From Atopsyche davidsoni (lineage: Eukaryota; Arthropoda; Insecta; Trichoptera; Hydrobiosidae), in NCBI GenBank assembly GCA_022113835.1, contig JAILWY010000009.1, positions 17,956,001-18,020,000 on the forward strand: a DNA stretch of 64,000 nucleotides, written 5' to 3'. Both the position numbers and the translations under genes were made by a program. Shown here in pieces: positions 25,757-38,925 of the stretch; position 1 is the stretch's first letter, and every line of letters begins with the position of its first letter. Under the pieces are notes generated by a model that was not told the origin of the DNA, did not search any database, and worked only from the letters and a program-made list of their open reading frames with translations.

Positions 25757-27714
25757 AAACACTGTGAATAATTTTTTTGATAAATCTGACAAATGAACAC
25801 TCCTGTTGGTACACGGGCCGCAATCCCCACTGCACCAGAGCCAATGCTAAAGTGGCGCGGTATAAAGGTAAGGCAGTAGGTATTAAGTCCTCCACCGGCG
25901 GACATAAATCTTACTTGAATTCGGGATTTCCGGTGCCGGTATTTTTTTAAAATACTATTCCGCTAGGAATACAATTTTCATTGGGAAATTTAAACTGAAA
26001 GAGCAATGCGGATTGTAGTTTGCTATCTGCACTGAAGAGTGCTTTAACAAGTATTTGTTCTGAAATGTATGATACCATGCATACTTTTTGGTATTAAATT
26101 TTTCATTAATTTCTATTTTTAATTGAACCTCCAATCTTTTCATTTTAATAGTGAAGTCTTTCGTGATCGTTATAGTCCAAGATTAAATAATTATAATAAT
26201 ATAAATAGTATGCGAAATCGTGATGGTTGCTAAAATCACAGATTCGACATGTTGGGTGCCATCTTTGATTAATAATTAAAGACATATTTATTAAACACAT
26301 ATAAATAAAACTCAAATCTACTTAACCATATATGATTTGAGAAATTTTACATATTTATAATGTATTGATTTTCCTTGATATATAATTGATAATAAACAGT
26401 GCAAGATTACTAAGAAAGGATACATTTTTTAAATTAGTTATTAGTATAGGTCATCAACAAAGGTATATCCATTTTTGGTGTAACTTTAAAGATTTTCGTG
26501 GTTTTGCACGAATATGCAAACGAACATGCACGGTGAATAATTTAATCAAAAATGACTTATAAAATTAAACCACCATGTTTTGAGAAATCAAAATAAATGA
26601 AGAAAAAACTGATTTAATTTAAAAACCAAAAAAATCGCTTACTTATTTAAATACAGTTTTTTTGAAAAGTTAATATTATTTGAATTAAAATATTTATATA
26701 TATATTTACAAAAGTATATTAGTTTTAATTATTTGTATTAAAAATCATTGTTTCAGAATATCTCATAACGAGCAAGAGTTTAATTTTTGTTTGTAGAATT
26801 TTTAGTTTATTCCTTACTAATGATTTAAAAAAAAACCCAAATAAATTCTGCACAAGCTTACCGAAGCAATAAAAAAGGTTTAAAAATGTATTGAAAATCA
26901 AAAATTCATTCACACCTCGTTATTCAGTGTTCATTTTTATCCACACCGCAAAAATGTGTTTTTTTGCATTCCAGGACGCAGTCGCTGATACACTTTTATT
27001 AAATCGGCTGTTTTATGGATAAAATGAATTTCTATAGAGGTATTTAGCGTTAAAATTTATCAATCAAATTTTAAATGCTGCAATCCTCAAAACTATAGTT
27101 TCATTCAGTAAATGTCATCTTAAGTTTAAAGCGTAATTATACACATAATGAAATTTATAAAAAAAAAAATTATAGATGGTGTCATAGCTATTGTTAGTTG
27201 TTCTCAAAAATTAAACAGAGCTAACTTATTGAAATAAATATTTTTAAGACGTAATAATTCATTTTTGGCTTTAAGCGTTTTTTAATCGATCTATTTTTTT
27301 ATTAATCAAAAAAAAGTTGTTATAAAACTCTTTATTGAATTGAGAAGCATAATTTTGGCTATATTTAATACTGTGCAGTTATGATATGTGCGACTCACTT
27401 CTTGAGCATTTACTATGTTTAAAATATTTTATCATTAAAAGATATCGGTCAAACATTCACGTGAATTTGCATAAAAGTAATATTATTAATATTTTAGGAC
27501 CTTTTGTATTTTTTAATGATCTAGGAATTTTTTTGTAAATATTATTTCTATGTAGTTTAAGCATGCTCGTGTTTGCGAGGTTAATAAGTTTAAGAGATTT
27601 CGTTTCACCGTTGTCTACATGTATCGCATAGATTTGTTTATTATAGAATACTATAATACCACAAAACCCTTCAATTTAACCTTTAATCTTCTTATACCGG
27701 GGAATAAGATACTT

Positions 27715-28030
27715 CCCAGAGCATTATGCAATAGTGTCTGTTCAATCCGCTTTACCACCGCGATATTAATTAAGTATAATGGAGCAGCTCGGCAGCGTGC
27801 ACGCGGTGGGCTTTCAAGGTGTCAGGACTCCTGGCGAACCAAGTTTCCCTCCAAGAAGCCGATCCTTAATCTGAAATGTGCTGAGCGTCACGGGAAATGT
27901 CTGTTCAAATTTCCCTGTAATTACAGGCTGCGAGAAAGCCTTTCCGGTTCCGGTGAACGCGACTGCGCCGGTCGCGTCGTACTAGCTTTGGCGGTGTTTT
28001 CGCCTTTTCAATCGTCATCAGTGCGATGAT
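27715..28030. promoter_or_regulatory. GC-rich island, candidate regulatory element
   Basis: One of the GC-richest blocks of the left half (core 27785-28020, for example GGTTCCGGTGAACGCGACTG). A 136-codon frame spans it but shows no domain and begins in unrelated AT-rich sequence. Confidence 0.25.
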
Positions 28031-28089
28031 CAGAACTTTTTATTTTGGGTAACATTATTAATATTGAAAAAAATTGAAAAAAAATAATA

Positions 28090-28470
28090 TTATGTATATA
28101 TAAGATCGTTATAATAAGTAATCAGAAAAACAATTGTTAGAGGGAGATGTTGTTGGAAAGAGAGAGAGAGTGATTGTCAGGTGGTAAGGGCTAATGTGAT
28201 TTTAATGTACCTGACAAGTGGAGGATTCTATATAATTGCAAATTTTTGTGAACAAATGTTTTTATATAAATGGGGTAATTATCTAAAGTAGTGACTTTGA
28301 GGTGTAGCAGCAGTTATCCTGTGTTGGGGTTTGTCCTGTAGTGTGTTTATCTGTAAATAATAGGTTTTTGCGCAGAAAATGGTTTTTTATAGATGTCCTC
28401 TCTTTCCAACAACCTCTCTCTCTAACAATTGTTTACCTGATTACTTATTATAACGATCTATTATATATTA
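28090..28470. mobile_element. MITE with about 75-bp terminal inverted repeats
   Basis: The left end (28093-28175: GATCGTTATAATAAGTAATC, ACAATTGTTAGAG, TTGTTGGAAAGAGAG) is the reverse complement of the right end (28388-28470: CTCTCTTTCCAACAAC, CTAACAATTGTTTACC, GATTACTTATTATAACGATC). The ~210-bp middle has no coding capacity. No transposase is present and a target duplication is not clear, so the superfamily is unassigned. Confidence 0.75.
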
Positions 28471-28507
28471 CGATACGATTACGATACGATCTACGATTTA
28501 TATCGTA

Positions 28508-28605
28508 TATAAAATCTCACTCTGTTTGATAATGCCAACGTGAAAAGTTGGCGAAACCGGTCACAAATAAAAACAAACATGTAGAAAAATCACTCAAGTA
28601 TGTTA
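28508..28605 (+). repeat. Right-arm copy of the palindromic hammerhead-like repeat
   Basis: CTCTGTTTGATAATGCCAAC, GTGAAAAGTTGGCGAAACC, GGTCACAAATAAAAACAAAC, then ATGTAGAAAAATCACTCAAG. It lies about 40 bp beyond the MITE, with a short ACGATACGATTACGATACG tract between them. Confidence 0.8.
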
Positions 28606-29037
28606 CAATGTTATGAATTTTAAATACTAAAATTTATTCCCAAGAGGTTAGAGTATGTAGAAAAATTAAAGACTGCCATTCAGGTAGTAAAAAGTATCAA
28701 ATAACCTTAACGTTAAAAAAATTATTATTTATTAAATTTCAAATAATTATCACTTTTTTGACATTAATAAGCGTTTTCTCTACAGGTTAAATAAGATATT
28801 TACTAATTGAATATAAATCAATGAAAAAGTAAAATTATAATCACCTTTCATATGTTAATGATTTGTTTTCTATAAATACACATCATAAGCAAATCTTTTT
28901 TCAGTGTGTTATAAGTTATATCCATAATATCTAAGTGAATGAAATTTCTATGAAATAAGTTATTATAATAAACTAAAAGTAGTTTATTAGAAGGTAAGGG
29001 CATCGTTCTTCTTGTCCTTAAGCACATGTGGGTGGTC

Positions 29038-29083
29038 TTCCAGGAATTCCGTTTTCAGTAGTAAATTATTGGAATTCCTGGAA
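29038..29083. repeat. Perfect 13-bp inverted repeat with 20-nt loop
   Basis: TTCCAGGAATTCC (29038-29050) is exactly complementary to GGAATTCCTGGAA (29071-29083). Each arm itself contains the palindrome GGAATTCC. No coding context and no T-run follow, so it is left as an unexplained structure. Confidence 0.6.
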
Positions 29084-30137
29084 AACGGGCGGAAAGGGAT
29101 TTTATGAAAAGCTATTACTTTTTTAATGGAACAGTATTCCGATTTAATTATTTTCATAAAGAAAACGTTCAAGTGTATTGTCTTCTTCAAAAATAATACA
29201 AGAGACGTAAACAGTGATGTGATAACTTTTGAATTATTTCACTGAAAAATAATGCCTTCTTAGTGTGAATGACGGGAAGTTAAGTATCTCGAAGGGTTTT
29301 CCGTAATTTGTATTTTGATATCCCTGTTCATATACTACGGTATTTAAACAAAAAGCAAAGTAAATCAATTATTTCTTTTTCAACGAAAGTATGTTTTAAT
29401 TTATAAAATTCTATATTTCAAAAGATAGAAGATTATTGCCATTTTTTGTGAGCGCTTTTAATTTTCAAACAGTCAAAAGGATTTATTGAAGCACTCACAG
29501 AAAAAAATTATCAAAGTATCCTTGCCATTTGGCTATTATTACTTTTTATTGTTAATCTGTATTGATTGATGGGTAATAGACAACAACTGTCCTGAAGCTA
29601 CCTTGGTATAAAAAAGACCACCGTTATTCATTCTCAAAAAAAAATTCTAAATAATATCTTGTCTCGTAAGTAACTTTTGAAATTGGACAAGATTTATATT
29701 TTTCAAACATAAAAATATCGTACCAAAACTACCATTTGTACTACAAAATTGTTTTTATTACTTGAATATATTTATTAATCCACAAGAGGTTAATAGCTAA
29801 TATATAAACACTAGTGTATTTATATCTTGACAAAGTAGGAGGGAGCATTGGAAAAGACAAATAAACAATCGATGGAAAGAATTAATATTAAATCGTAGCT
29901 TTTTCGATATTAATGCGTCAATAGCATTTTCTTTGTTGATTCACAGAGTCAAAATAAAGTACCACAATTTTTATTTTAATACAATTGATAAATTTAATAG
30001 AATTTTGAAAGTAATAATTACTCATATATTTTTCACAGAAAGTACTGTGTTGGAATAATATTTTAATTTCACTTTTTTTAATTATTGACGATAATATTTT
30101 GCCACCATAATAAATTGACATTTTTACTCTACTTAAA

Positions 30138-30178
30138 ATGCCAGCATATCATTTTGGCAAACTGATGGTGTCAAAAAA
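30138..30178 (+). repeat. Hammerhead-like relic of a third subfamily
   Basis: ATGCCAGCATATCATTTTGG, CAAACTGATGG, TGTCAAAAAACAAC. It resembles the motif at 51745-51790 (CCAGCATTTTGGCGAAAC ... GCGTCAAAAAATAAA), but the G of GAAAC is lost. Confidence 0.35.
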
Positions 30179-30429
30179 CAACAAGTAAGAAAAAGACTAA
30201 ATGTTATTTAAATAAAACTCACTTAGGTTCAAACTTGGGAATATATAATCAGAAATGAGCATTAAGCTACGAGGTTGTTAAATAGCTACCTTGGTATTCA
30301 CCATTAAATAATAAAGCGATTAATAATTTTGAATATAAGTTTTCCATTAAAATAATGTATTGATTCACCCAAAAGCTTTTCACTTGATTCCAAGCAGAAT
30401 GGATACACAAGTGAAATCAATTTCAGAGT

Positions 30430-30680
30430 TTTCCCTCGGGCATAGTTCTGTAAACTCTAAGCTGCGCCCGATTCTAGATCAATGGAGGCTTCATTGTGCT
30501 GTTGTTTCTGCCTAATTTTGCAAGTGAATCTATTGAAATAGTCAAAATACGCAATGAGTGGGATTCCTAAGACCTGAGATGTAACTTTTGTCATTGTACT
30601 CAGTGTAACAAGGGGCTTTTGTGCCCCGTGGCGCAGGGGAGGAGGCGAGTTCCTCGAATTGCTCCTCGTTAATTTAACGA
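30430..30680. promoter_or_regulatory. GC-richer island with Sox-like words
   Basis: Contains GGCTTCATTGTGCTGTTG (CATTGTG is a Sox-type word) and GCCCCGTGGCGCAGGGGAGG. No recognisable coding content. Confidence 0.22.
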
Positions 30681-31429
30681 AACCGGAGGTTGATCGGTTT
30701 AATGTTAACATACCAAATAAGGGGTTAATTGATCGCATGGTGACCATAAATACGTTAAAAAAATATGTTCGCAATGTCGTAACAACTTGCGTTTTGTATA
30801 TGTTATGTATAGCAGAATTGTATTCCGTTCATCTCTTTAATTTTGTGTGATATTTTATGCAGAATTTTCATGACACTTTTATCATTATTATAAACATAAT
30901 TCGTTTTAAAAACTTCTTTATTTAATCATTATAAAGCACATACCATGCACATGCAAAATAAAGAGTTAACATATAACTAATAAAATCGATACATTTTAGT
31001 AAAGCGGACTTTGAATTTTCTTTGAACGCAGTAGAAAATAATGCTTATTTACCAAAAATCCTAATACTTCAAAATATTTTTAAATTAATCTTTTATAGTT
31101 AGCCATTAATTTAAGCATGTCTAAAAACCCCCAAAAATGGTGCATAAACAAATAATTCAAAGCTGCTTATATCATGATAAGAATGATACCTCTACCTGCA
31201 CGAAGGCAACATGGTCACCCTACTTAGGAACAAGAGGCATTTTAACGACTAAAGTAAAAGTATCCCGAGCATTCGGTCTTTTGTGGGCGTAATTTCATAT
31301 CCTGGCCACACAGAATGATCGAACTCTGAGATTATTTTGACGTTAATGTACTAAATAAAAACCTTTCCTGTGTATGATAAATACACCGATAGATATAAAA
31401 ATATATTTATATATACATATATATACTAA

Positions 31430-31870
31430 CACACTTTAAGCGGGTACCAAATAGACTAAACTGATGTGCGAAGCGGACGAAACTCGCGTAAAATTGCACG
31501 TGTGAAATCTAGTCTATACACTCTTTGATTTGCATGTAGTCGAATAAATCGTTTCCTATAAAAAGTTGAACCACTTCATACACACTTTGCAGATTACTTG
31601 GCATAGCAAGATCACCACATTGTCCTAAAAATTGTTCAATCATTGGAGAATTATCATTCTCTTACCACTCCACTTCTTCATTGTCACTTTGTTCAGAATC
31701 ACTGGACAGTATTGGTAGAAGTAACGTTGACGAGTCCTAAACAAACATTTCGAGCTGTAAGCCTAAAGAATAAAATGACCTTCTGCCGCTTTTAGAGTTA
31801 ACACATTCAAAAACGTATTAATACGCGCCCCGCCTTCAGACAGCAGTCCGCGAAACGGGTACCAGTGTGT
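31430..31870 (-). mobile_element. piggyBac-derived non-autonomous element (relic)
   Basis: The ends read CACACTTTAAGCGGGTACC on the left and, reversed, ACACACTGGTACCCG on the right. TTAA follows the right end (31871-31874) and a decayed CTAA precedes the left. On the minus strand about 75 codons between 31737 and 31510 read as an acidic piggyBac-like N-terminus (LPILSSDSEQSDNEEVEW, stop, SPMIEQFLGQ, then LQSVYEVVQLFIGNDLFDYM), followed by a stop. The last part resembles the start of the piggyBac transposase domain. The catalytic core is absent, so it could only be moved in trans. Confidence 0.6.
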
Positions 31871-32982
31871 TTAATACATATATATTTTTTATTAAAAACT
31901 TTCATAATAAAAGTGTGAGTACTCCATTCTAATAACTTTCAATTTCCTTTAAAGAACAGAAAAATTTCATACAAGCGTGTTTCTTTATATAAAAAAGCCA
32001 TAACTCACATTGGCCGTACGCTAATCTTTATTACTAAGCTGCAATTTGTTTTACTTAGTTTATGGTATAACCATTATTGGTACCACTTAATACGGAGAAA
32101 AGATAAAAATACACCCCCTTGCAAAAGCGATACGTATATGCACGTATATAGCAAGTAAAAATTGCTGTCTGAGATATCAAACCTATGTAATAAATAAATC
32201 CAATAAAGTCGTTGATGAGTATTTGCTAACTCTATTTATGGAGTTTTCAGAAAATGTAAACCTTTCAATAAGCCTCCTGTTGTTTAGATTTATATTATTT
32301 ACGTTTTTGTGATTATAATTATAAATTTAATACATTCTGAATTAAAATTGAACGTCGCTTAAATTTCTGTGAATTAAACTAGAAATACATATTAATTGTG
32401 GATATAAATTATAACCGAATATGATCAATGTGTTGTGAATTTCGCCTTAATTAAATATTTAACATTTGATTGACTTTACTATTTATTATTTTATTTAAAC
32501 AAGTCAATAGCTGTACAGTTTTAAAATATTAATTACATATTAACGCATTTGTTTTTATCAATATAACAACGAATTTGGGAGACTTCATTTTTGAACTACT
32601 TACATAATTGTATTTTACTGTAATCTGATAATTAAAAAAAATATGAACTATTTGAATTTTTTTATTTGTTTGACCTGTATTATATTTTATTAATTTTGAT
32701 TATTTATAACAATGACCTTTTGAATTCTTTACGACAGACTGGTTGAATTCGTTATAGTCTATACTAAAACAGCAAAAAAATAGCAAGGAAATTACTAAAC
32801 GGTTTGCTCGTTGTTGTTTCCGGTTATCAGTCTGAAAATGCCTTTTTATAATGTTATCTTGTCGTTATTTGTGAAACTTTCAAATTTTAAAATAATGTTT
32901 AAAAATGCATTTTGATGTTTTAAAACCTTTTAAAACTTTTGGCTCAAAAGATTTAAATTGGTGTAACTCGAAGTGTCGGATA

Positions 32983-32985
<3 letters not shown>

Positions 32986-33053
<68 letters not shown>
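32986..33053. repeat. (AT)34 microsatellite
   Basis: An uninterrupted 68-bp alternating AT tract, by far the longest in the window. The open frames of repeating Tyr-Ile crossing it are artefacts of the repeat. Confidence 0.95.
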
Positions 33054-33057
<4 letters not shown>

Positions 33058-33059
33058 CA

Positions 33060-36000
33060 GACATATATGAACTCTTTTGCCTTATAAAGTCATTTGACGA
33101 TACATTTATGAAAACTTACAGTGGTAAATGTTATTATTTAAGAATATCTGTGATTTTCAATAGTATAAAAAAGGACTGTAAATACTCTGTAAAAAATATT
33201 GTTAAATCTATAACTGTAACAAAAATGATTCAAGATCCTTTGTTGGTGGTTCTTCTTGATTACACCTCAAGTTCGTGTCGGACATTTATTGTTTGTTTTA
33301 CGAACTCATAATAAAAAGCCGCAGTGTTCTCTCTCTATTAGGCAGCTTCGTGGCCATAAACAAGCCTGGCACCTCCATAGATTAGGTTAACACACCCTGT
33401 GTCACTGAGAATCTATAATCTAATGAGCTACCAGTTATCCAACAAATCGAAGGTGTTCAAAATTAAATAGTATATTAATCTACTAGAAACTTGGCTATTC
33501 ATACTTATTGTTTTAATATAAAATATTTAAAAAATCAACCAAATCTGTCGTAGATTATCAGTTTTTAGCATTATCAAGGTGTCCAATTATAGAAATCTGA
33601 AAAAGCCCTTAAAAAGCGAATTCGAAAATTACATAAAATCCTAAAAAACATGTTTTTTTTCAGATTTGTTTTATAATTCATTTCATTTTTCAATTTCATG
33701 CTAAGGCTATTGTTGCACTGATACAAGACTGTTTAACTGACTCCCTCCGCTATCATTTCTCTATCTAGGAAGCATCAGTAAAATGGCGTCTTTTATAGTA
33801 CAAGAAACTTTTACTGAGGAAAGGGATCACGTAACTAAGCTACGTCTGCCTGTTTATAAGAAAAGTAATGCCCTACTTTAAATCATCGTCTTCATAATCG
33901 TTAACGGACGAGCAATCGCGCCGCTCGAATTACTTACAAGCGCTCGTTTAATTTCATGATGCAGATCGTCTATTCTCATTCCAAGAACTCCACCAAACAT
34001 CGTGGTTATCTTACTTCAAACATCGATACTGTAGTAAAAATATTACCCTTAATTTTCATGATAGTTTTACTGTAGTTTTAACATTTTTTAAATAAAATTA
34101 ACTAATTTAGGTAACGAGAAAATTATGCGTAAAAATAATAAAAAATCAAAACGACCAATTTATGTTATGGTTGTAAAAAGTCTCCAAATAGATAGATGAA
34201 TATTATACATATAATTGAGTGGGGGGGCTCCTGCTATTGTTTCTGTAGCTTGCTCTAGAAGGAGTATCAAATCTAAACGCCTGACCTTTTTAAGGAGCTT
34301 TATGTAATAATGCTATTTAGCAGCAGCAATACGCAGATTTTTTTCTTGCAATATAAAACTGCGGTATAAAAGGACTTGGGGACCCATTACACTATTTTTT
34401 CTGGTCGCCGACCTTTGAGTAGAGGCACTTGATGAAGAAGATACATATTACATATATATATTTTTTTTTTCCATTTCATTCAAATACTATATACTATGCA
34501 ATTAATTTTAAAGACAACATGGAATATTGAATGAAACAAATAATACAGTCGCTAACTTGCGATCTCCCGACGGACAGGCAGCGTATTTTTAATTGTGATC
34601 CCTATTAGGTCTGACTTTATTGAGAACTTTTAAATGAGTTCGCAAAGGCTTACACTGAGACAAAAAGGCCGAATTCGTCGGATTGAATTCATCTTACATG
34701 AGTTTAAGTTCTTAAGCCGCTGTCTGCGGGTAAGTCTTTTGCCGACGTAGCAGTTAAGTTTTGAGTGAAAATAAGTCGAGCCGGTCTCATGATAAACTTT
34801 TATTTTCGTATATTTTAGTTGTTTCCATTTTTTGCTCATTTTATTTCTTATTTTTCACTGTATTGTGCCTTATTCAAAGTCTTCCAAAGATATCAATTGA
34901 TTGAAAAAGTATACTTACTGGTATAAGTATGAATTTAATAATTTATCGAATCTGTTATATATAGATGCTTATGTATTAAATACAACTATCTCACTGAAAT
35001 TATATGCTTGTAGTGTTGTACGCCAGGTCTTATCTGCGAATTTACGGCACGTTTAAATCCACCAATACTATATACTACTGAAATGTCCTTATAAACGACC
35101 ATCAGATATAAACTAAATGTAGAAATAATTTTACCTGGTACAATTCAGATATGTCCTTGTTAACTTAATCGTAGCAGAACTGCGTTGGATACATTTTAAC
35201 ATAACCAACCGCTTCAGGCATAATTCTGATTATAATCCCTGTCTCAAAATTGATTGAAATATTTAAATATATTGAAATATAATATAACAAACTCTTGTTC
35301 AAAACAGATTACAATATTTAAATATTCTAATGTCCAAACTTTTTTTAAAACTTTTTTTTAACTGTCTGCTCTGGGCAGTGCTGTAATACTACTTTCGGGG
35401 GCTGACAGCTGGTCTTGATTTGTTCAAATATCAGTTATATTGTTTAAATACCATCGAGATATCAAAAATAAATTTAGTTCAAGATAAATTAGGCACTACA
35501 AAACCCAATCGCAATAAAATACAGCGTTTGTCAGTGAAGAGGGTGCTCTCTAGAGGGTATTGTTATATTACTGTGCCATGCAATTATCATAAACTGCTAT
35601 GCTCTTTCAGGTCGACCTTTTAATTACACCCCAACCATATCCAACCATTGAAAGCTTATAATTAAGAAAATAGCTTTGTTTTCGTCATAGATCATTTTAT
35701 AACGCTGAAAAACATCAATTCTTTTAAATTAAAACTTTTTAAAACAATAATGATGTTTATTTTGAATCATTCAGATATCATTTAAATGGATGTTTTAAAG
35801 CACTTTTTTAATTATAAATATATGTTTTTTTTTTTAAATTTAAAATATTGGTTTTAAATTCATATTAGTTTTAAAAATGCTTTTTCTCATGTAAAAGCTT
35901 CATTCCCTGGAAAATCTCGGCAGATAGCCGGGGTTAGGACAAAGGTGTCTGCCGACAACAATACAACTAATGCAATTCTGCTCCGAGACAAGCATGCCCC

Positions 36001-38690
36001 ATTGTCTTCTAGCCTCCCTGTAGTTGTGTACTAAGTAAGATTGTTTATTTTTGGTTGAATTGTTCAACTTTAGATTCGATGATAGTTTAAACGCTCTTGC
36101 TTTGTTCTGAGCTAGCTTTGGAATGCACAGCTGTTGTTTTTACTGAATAGAGAAACGCGTTGTATGGAAATCAGGCTATCGCTAGCATTACTCTCTTAAA
36201 CTTTTCTTCCGTTGTATTATTTTTTTCCGAAAAAACATAAAGGAAATCAATATCGCTTCTCTAAGATCTTACTCACTAGATTTACGCTAGGTTACCAAAT
36301 ATCCGAACTTACCGGATGATAAATTTATATACTAGAAATTTGAGTTTATCGACACGCGTCTTAACAGCAAGTATACAGATCCTTCCAAATTATCGATTGT
36401 TTGCAGATGAAAAGTATTTTTACAATACTACATTGCTTACATTTATTTTAAGCGACTGTCTATTATTTTTAATTTTGTAGACATTGAAAAAAGATAGCGT
36501 TGAATTTATATATTTGTTTCTGCGATTGGTACTGTAAAATTATGAATAAAGTAATTGAAACCTAATTTCTTAGCGGCCACACTATGAAAAATTTTGATGG
36601 ACAAATGATAATAAACGAAAGTTACAATAGTATGAAGAACAAAGCACTCAAAATATTTCCTACTCTCGTCAACAAAATTACTGAATTTTAAACATAAACC
36701 TATAAATACATTGATATTTTAAACAACTTTGCAAGAAGTGGCTCTAAAAAACATTTTTATGTAAACATTTGTTTTTGTCAAGAATTTTTGAGAAGGATGA
36801 TTCTAGATAATTGCGAAAAAAAAACACGTCTGGAAGTCTTATACATACTTTTATTTTATTTAAACGAAAATAGGAACTAAAAGATAATCAGATAACCAAG
36901 TATTGCAACTAATAGGAGGCAAATGTAGCTGTACTCACTGTGTAATATCACTAACATATATATTTTAAATACTTTAAAATCATTTAAAATCACCATCAGA
37001 AAAAAATTGTCTCAAAATATATTTTCTTCGACTTTTTTACTGTCAAAACCTGTGATTCAATTGTCAGTTAGTGACTAGACTATTTGGACAAAAAGTCTGG
37101 TAGAAGTTCATGCACTTAATGCGATATATTTTAGTAAAATTGTCTGAGCAAAGATAATACCAATTACATTTTGTGGGTCTTTAAGTGGGAAGAGTGGTTA
37201 GTTGTAATTATCATTTGAGTCTGGGGACTCTGCATCGTTACTTCGTGTCGGTAACTCAATCCACGAAAGGTCTATTAAAATTTCACCATACAGCCTTCCC
37301 GACCTCCCAAAATTATCTCTGACTTTGTAAATGCTTTTAAGATATTTATCAAATTGCGTCACATTGTTTATATTTAATTTAAAGTTTATTTCACACTCGG
37401 ATTCATTTTAAGCTTATCAGTAGGAACAATAAGGAACTTCGTGCCATTTTTACTGGTATATAAACGTAAAAAAGTAAACACTTTTTTTGACAAAAAAAAA
37501 ACTACCCACTTCATTTTAAAATTCAAATTTATGGTTAGTGATAAGCAATAGACCTAAAATATGAGTATGCGGTTAAATTGATTATTATATTAAAATTTTA
37601 AATAGATTTGTTGAATCATATCAGGAATAAGTTTGTTAAATTACTTACCCTATAGTCTCATTCCCGCTATTAGGCATAATTTCCTCAGTTTTCTTAATAC
37701 TTAGTGCATAGTCTTATTTAGTAATGGAGTAAGCTCCCTGCACCAGTGTTACTATAAAACTTGTAAATTTTGAGCTTTGCAGGGTCGCATTTGATGCAAC
37801 AAACCTATCTCGTATTAAAAATCGTCGTTGACCTTAATGTCAATAAATTTATAAAACACATTGTGAATATTTCAAATAAGAGTATTTTAGTATTTACAAT
37901 TATAAATTAGTGAATAAAAATTGGTTTAATTTTTGATAGATTTTTACAAAAATATTATTTGTGTTTTAATTTGATCATGTTAAGCCTCTTTATTAAGAAA
38001 GTCTTCTGTGTATGTATTGTTTTGTGTAAGTGTAAAATATATTGGGCCATTTTGAAAAAAGAAACATACAACACATAATTTTTAAAACATTTTTTTTACT
38101 ATCGACATATTAAATATTTCACAGCTTTATTACAGTAGTCGGATACAGCCTCCTCTTGCGACCCTGGGAGCCTGCACCCCCAGGCCCTCCGAGAGGCGTA
38201 AAGAGGGCAGTAAAACGTAAAATTTTTCTCCCCGGGATTAGCGGTCTTCAGTAATAGATTTCATTCTGCAATGGCTTGTTCCGCTTTTTATAATCTGGAG
38301 CCAACTGAAGCTATAAATCCTCTGTTTCTTTTAAACTTTATGACATGTAATTTTGTTAGATTTTAGATTTACTTCGCTCTTGGGTGATATGCTGCGTTAT
38401 AATTTAAATTTTTCGATGGATCCGTCCCGGCACTGAGGCCAGTTTCAAGGATGTTTATCAAATATATTGAGACAGTTATTGGCAAAACTTAAAAAAAATC
38501 ATATTATAAATATAAGATAGTATCAATTTGATTTTAAAGGTAGTAATTATATTCGAAAATTAGTGAGTTAGAGATCAATAATGCCAAATATGAATAACAA
38601 ATTTATATTTAGAGTTTTACAGATGCTTTTTGGTTCGAGTGTCTTAAGCAGGCACTGAGTGGTGCATTTGTAAATGCTTGTAAATTTTAT
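33060..38690. other. AT-rich non-coding block
   Basis: I see no gene. Lower-AT patches lie at about 33840-33960, 34550-34800, 35895-36020 and 38145-38285. The last has the hairpin-forming CCTGGG/CCCAGG pair near 38163-38186. None has a recognisable frame. Confidence 0.35.
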
Positions 38691-38699
38691 TGGATATTT

Positions 38700-38925
38700 C
38701 TAAACGGTAGCTTTTAGACTGATTCGATATTGATTTGAAACAGAAACGACCGCGTTTAGCAAAGAAAGAAGTGCTGTTCCATCAGGACAATGCACGGGAG
38801 CGCACGTGTGTAGTCGCCATGGCAAAATTCTATAAATTGGGTTACAAACTGCTACCCCATCCCGCATATTCACCAGATTTAGCCCTCTGCGACTATTTCC
38901 TATTTCCAAACCTAAGAAATGTTTA
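38700..38925 (+). mobile_element. mariner transposase fragment (DD34D)
   Basis: From about 38709 the frame reads LLD-stop-FDIDLKQKRPRL, then KKEVLFHQDNAR, LGYKLLPHPAYSPDL and CDYFLFPNL. The Asp of HQDNA and the Asp of CDYF are separated by exactly 34 residues, the mariner DD34D signature. A TGA replaces the usual Arg codon of the LDRFD stretch. The N-terminal DNA-binding half, first catalytic Asp and both ends are missing. The fragment stops exactly where the inverted duplication begins. Confidence 0.85.

Larger units (their letters stand above)
19200..27700. other. AT-rich non-coding block with scattered islands
   Basis: No gene can be supported. Lower-AT islands lie at about 20320-20560 (with ATTGATTGGCGCCCCAC), 21025-21300 and 22470-22730. 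Two short hammerhead-like relics (24030-24068 and 25715-25756) are listed separately. The 118-codon frame at 20863-21219 begins in AT-rich sequence and is not recognised. Confidence 0.35.

Noticed and set aside
27619..28029. 136-codon plus-strand open frame
   Set aside because: It starts in AT-rich sequence and runs through a GC-rich island, with mixed composition and no domain.
32905..33311. Tyr-Ile repeat proteins of 60 and 112 codons
   Set aside because: Direct translation of the (AT)34 microsatellite.
37185..37260. Possible further SINE (GAGTGGTTAG)
   Set aside because: A single A-box-like word without a B box or similarity to the other copies.
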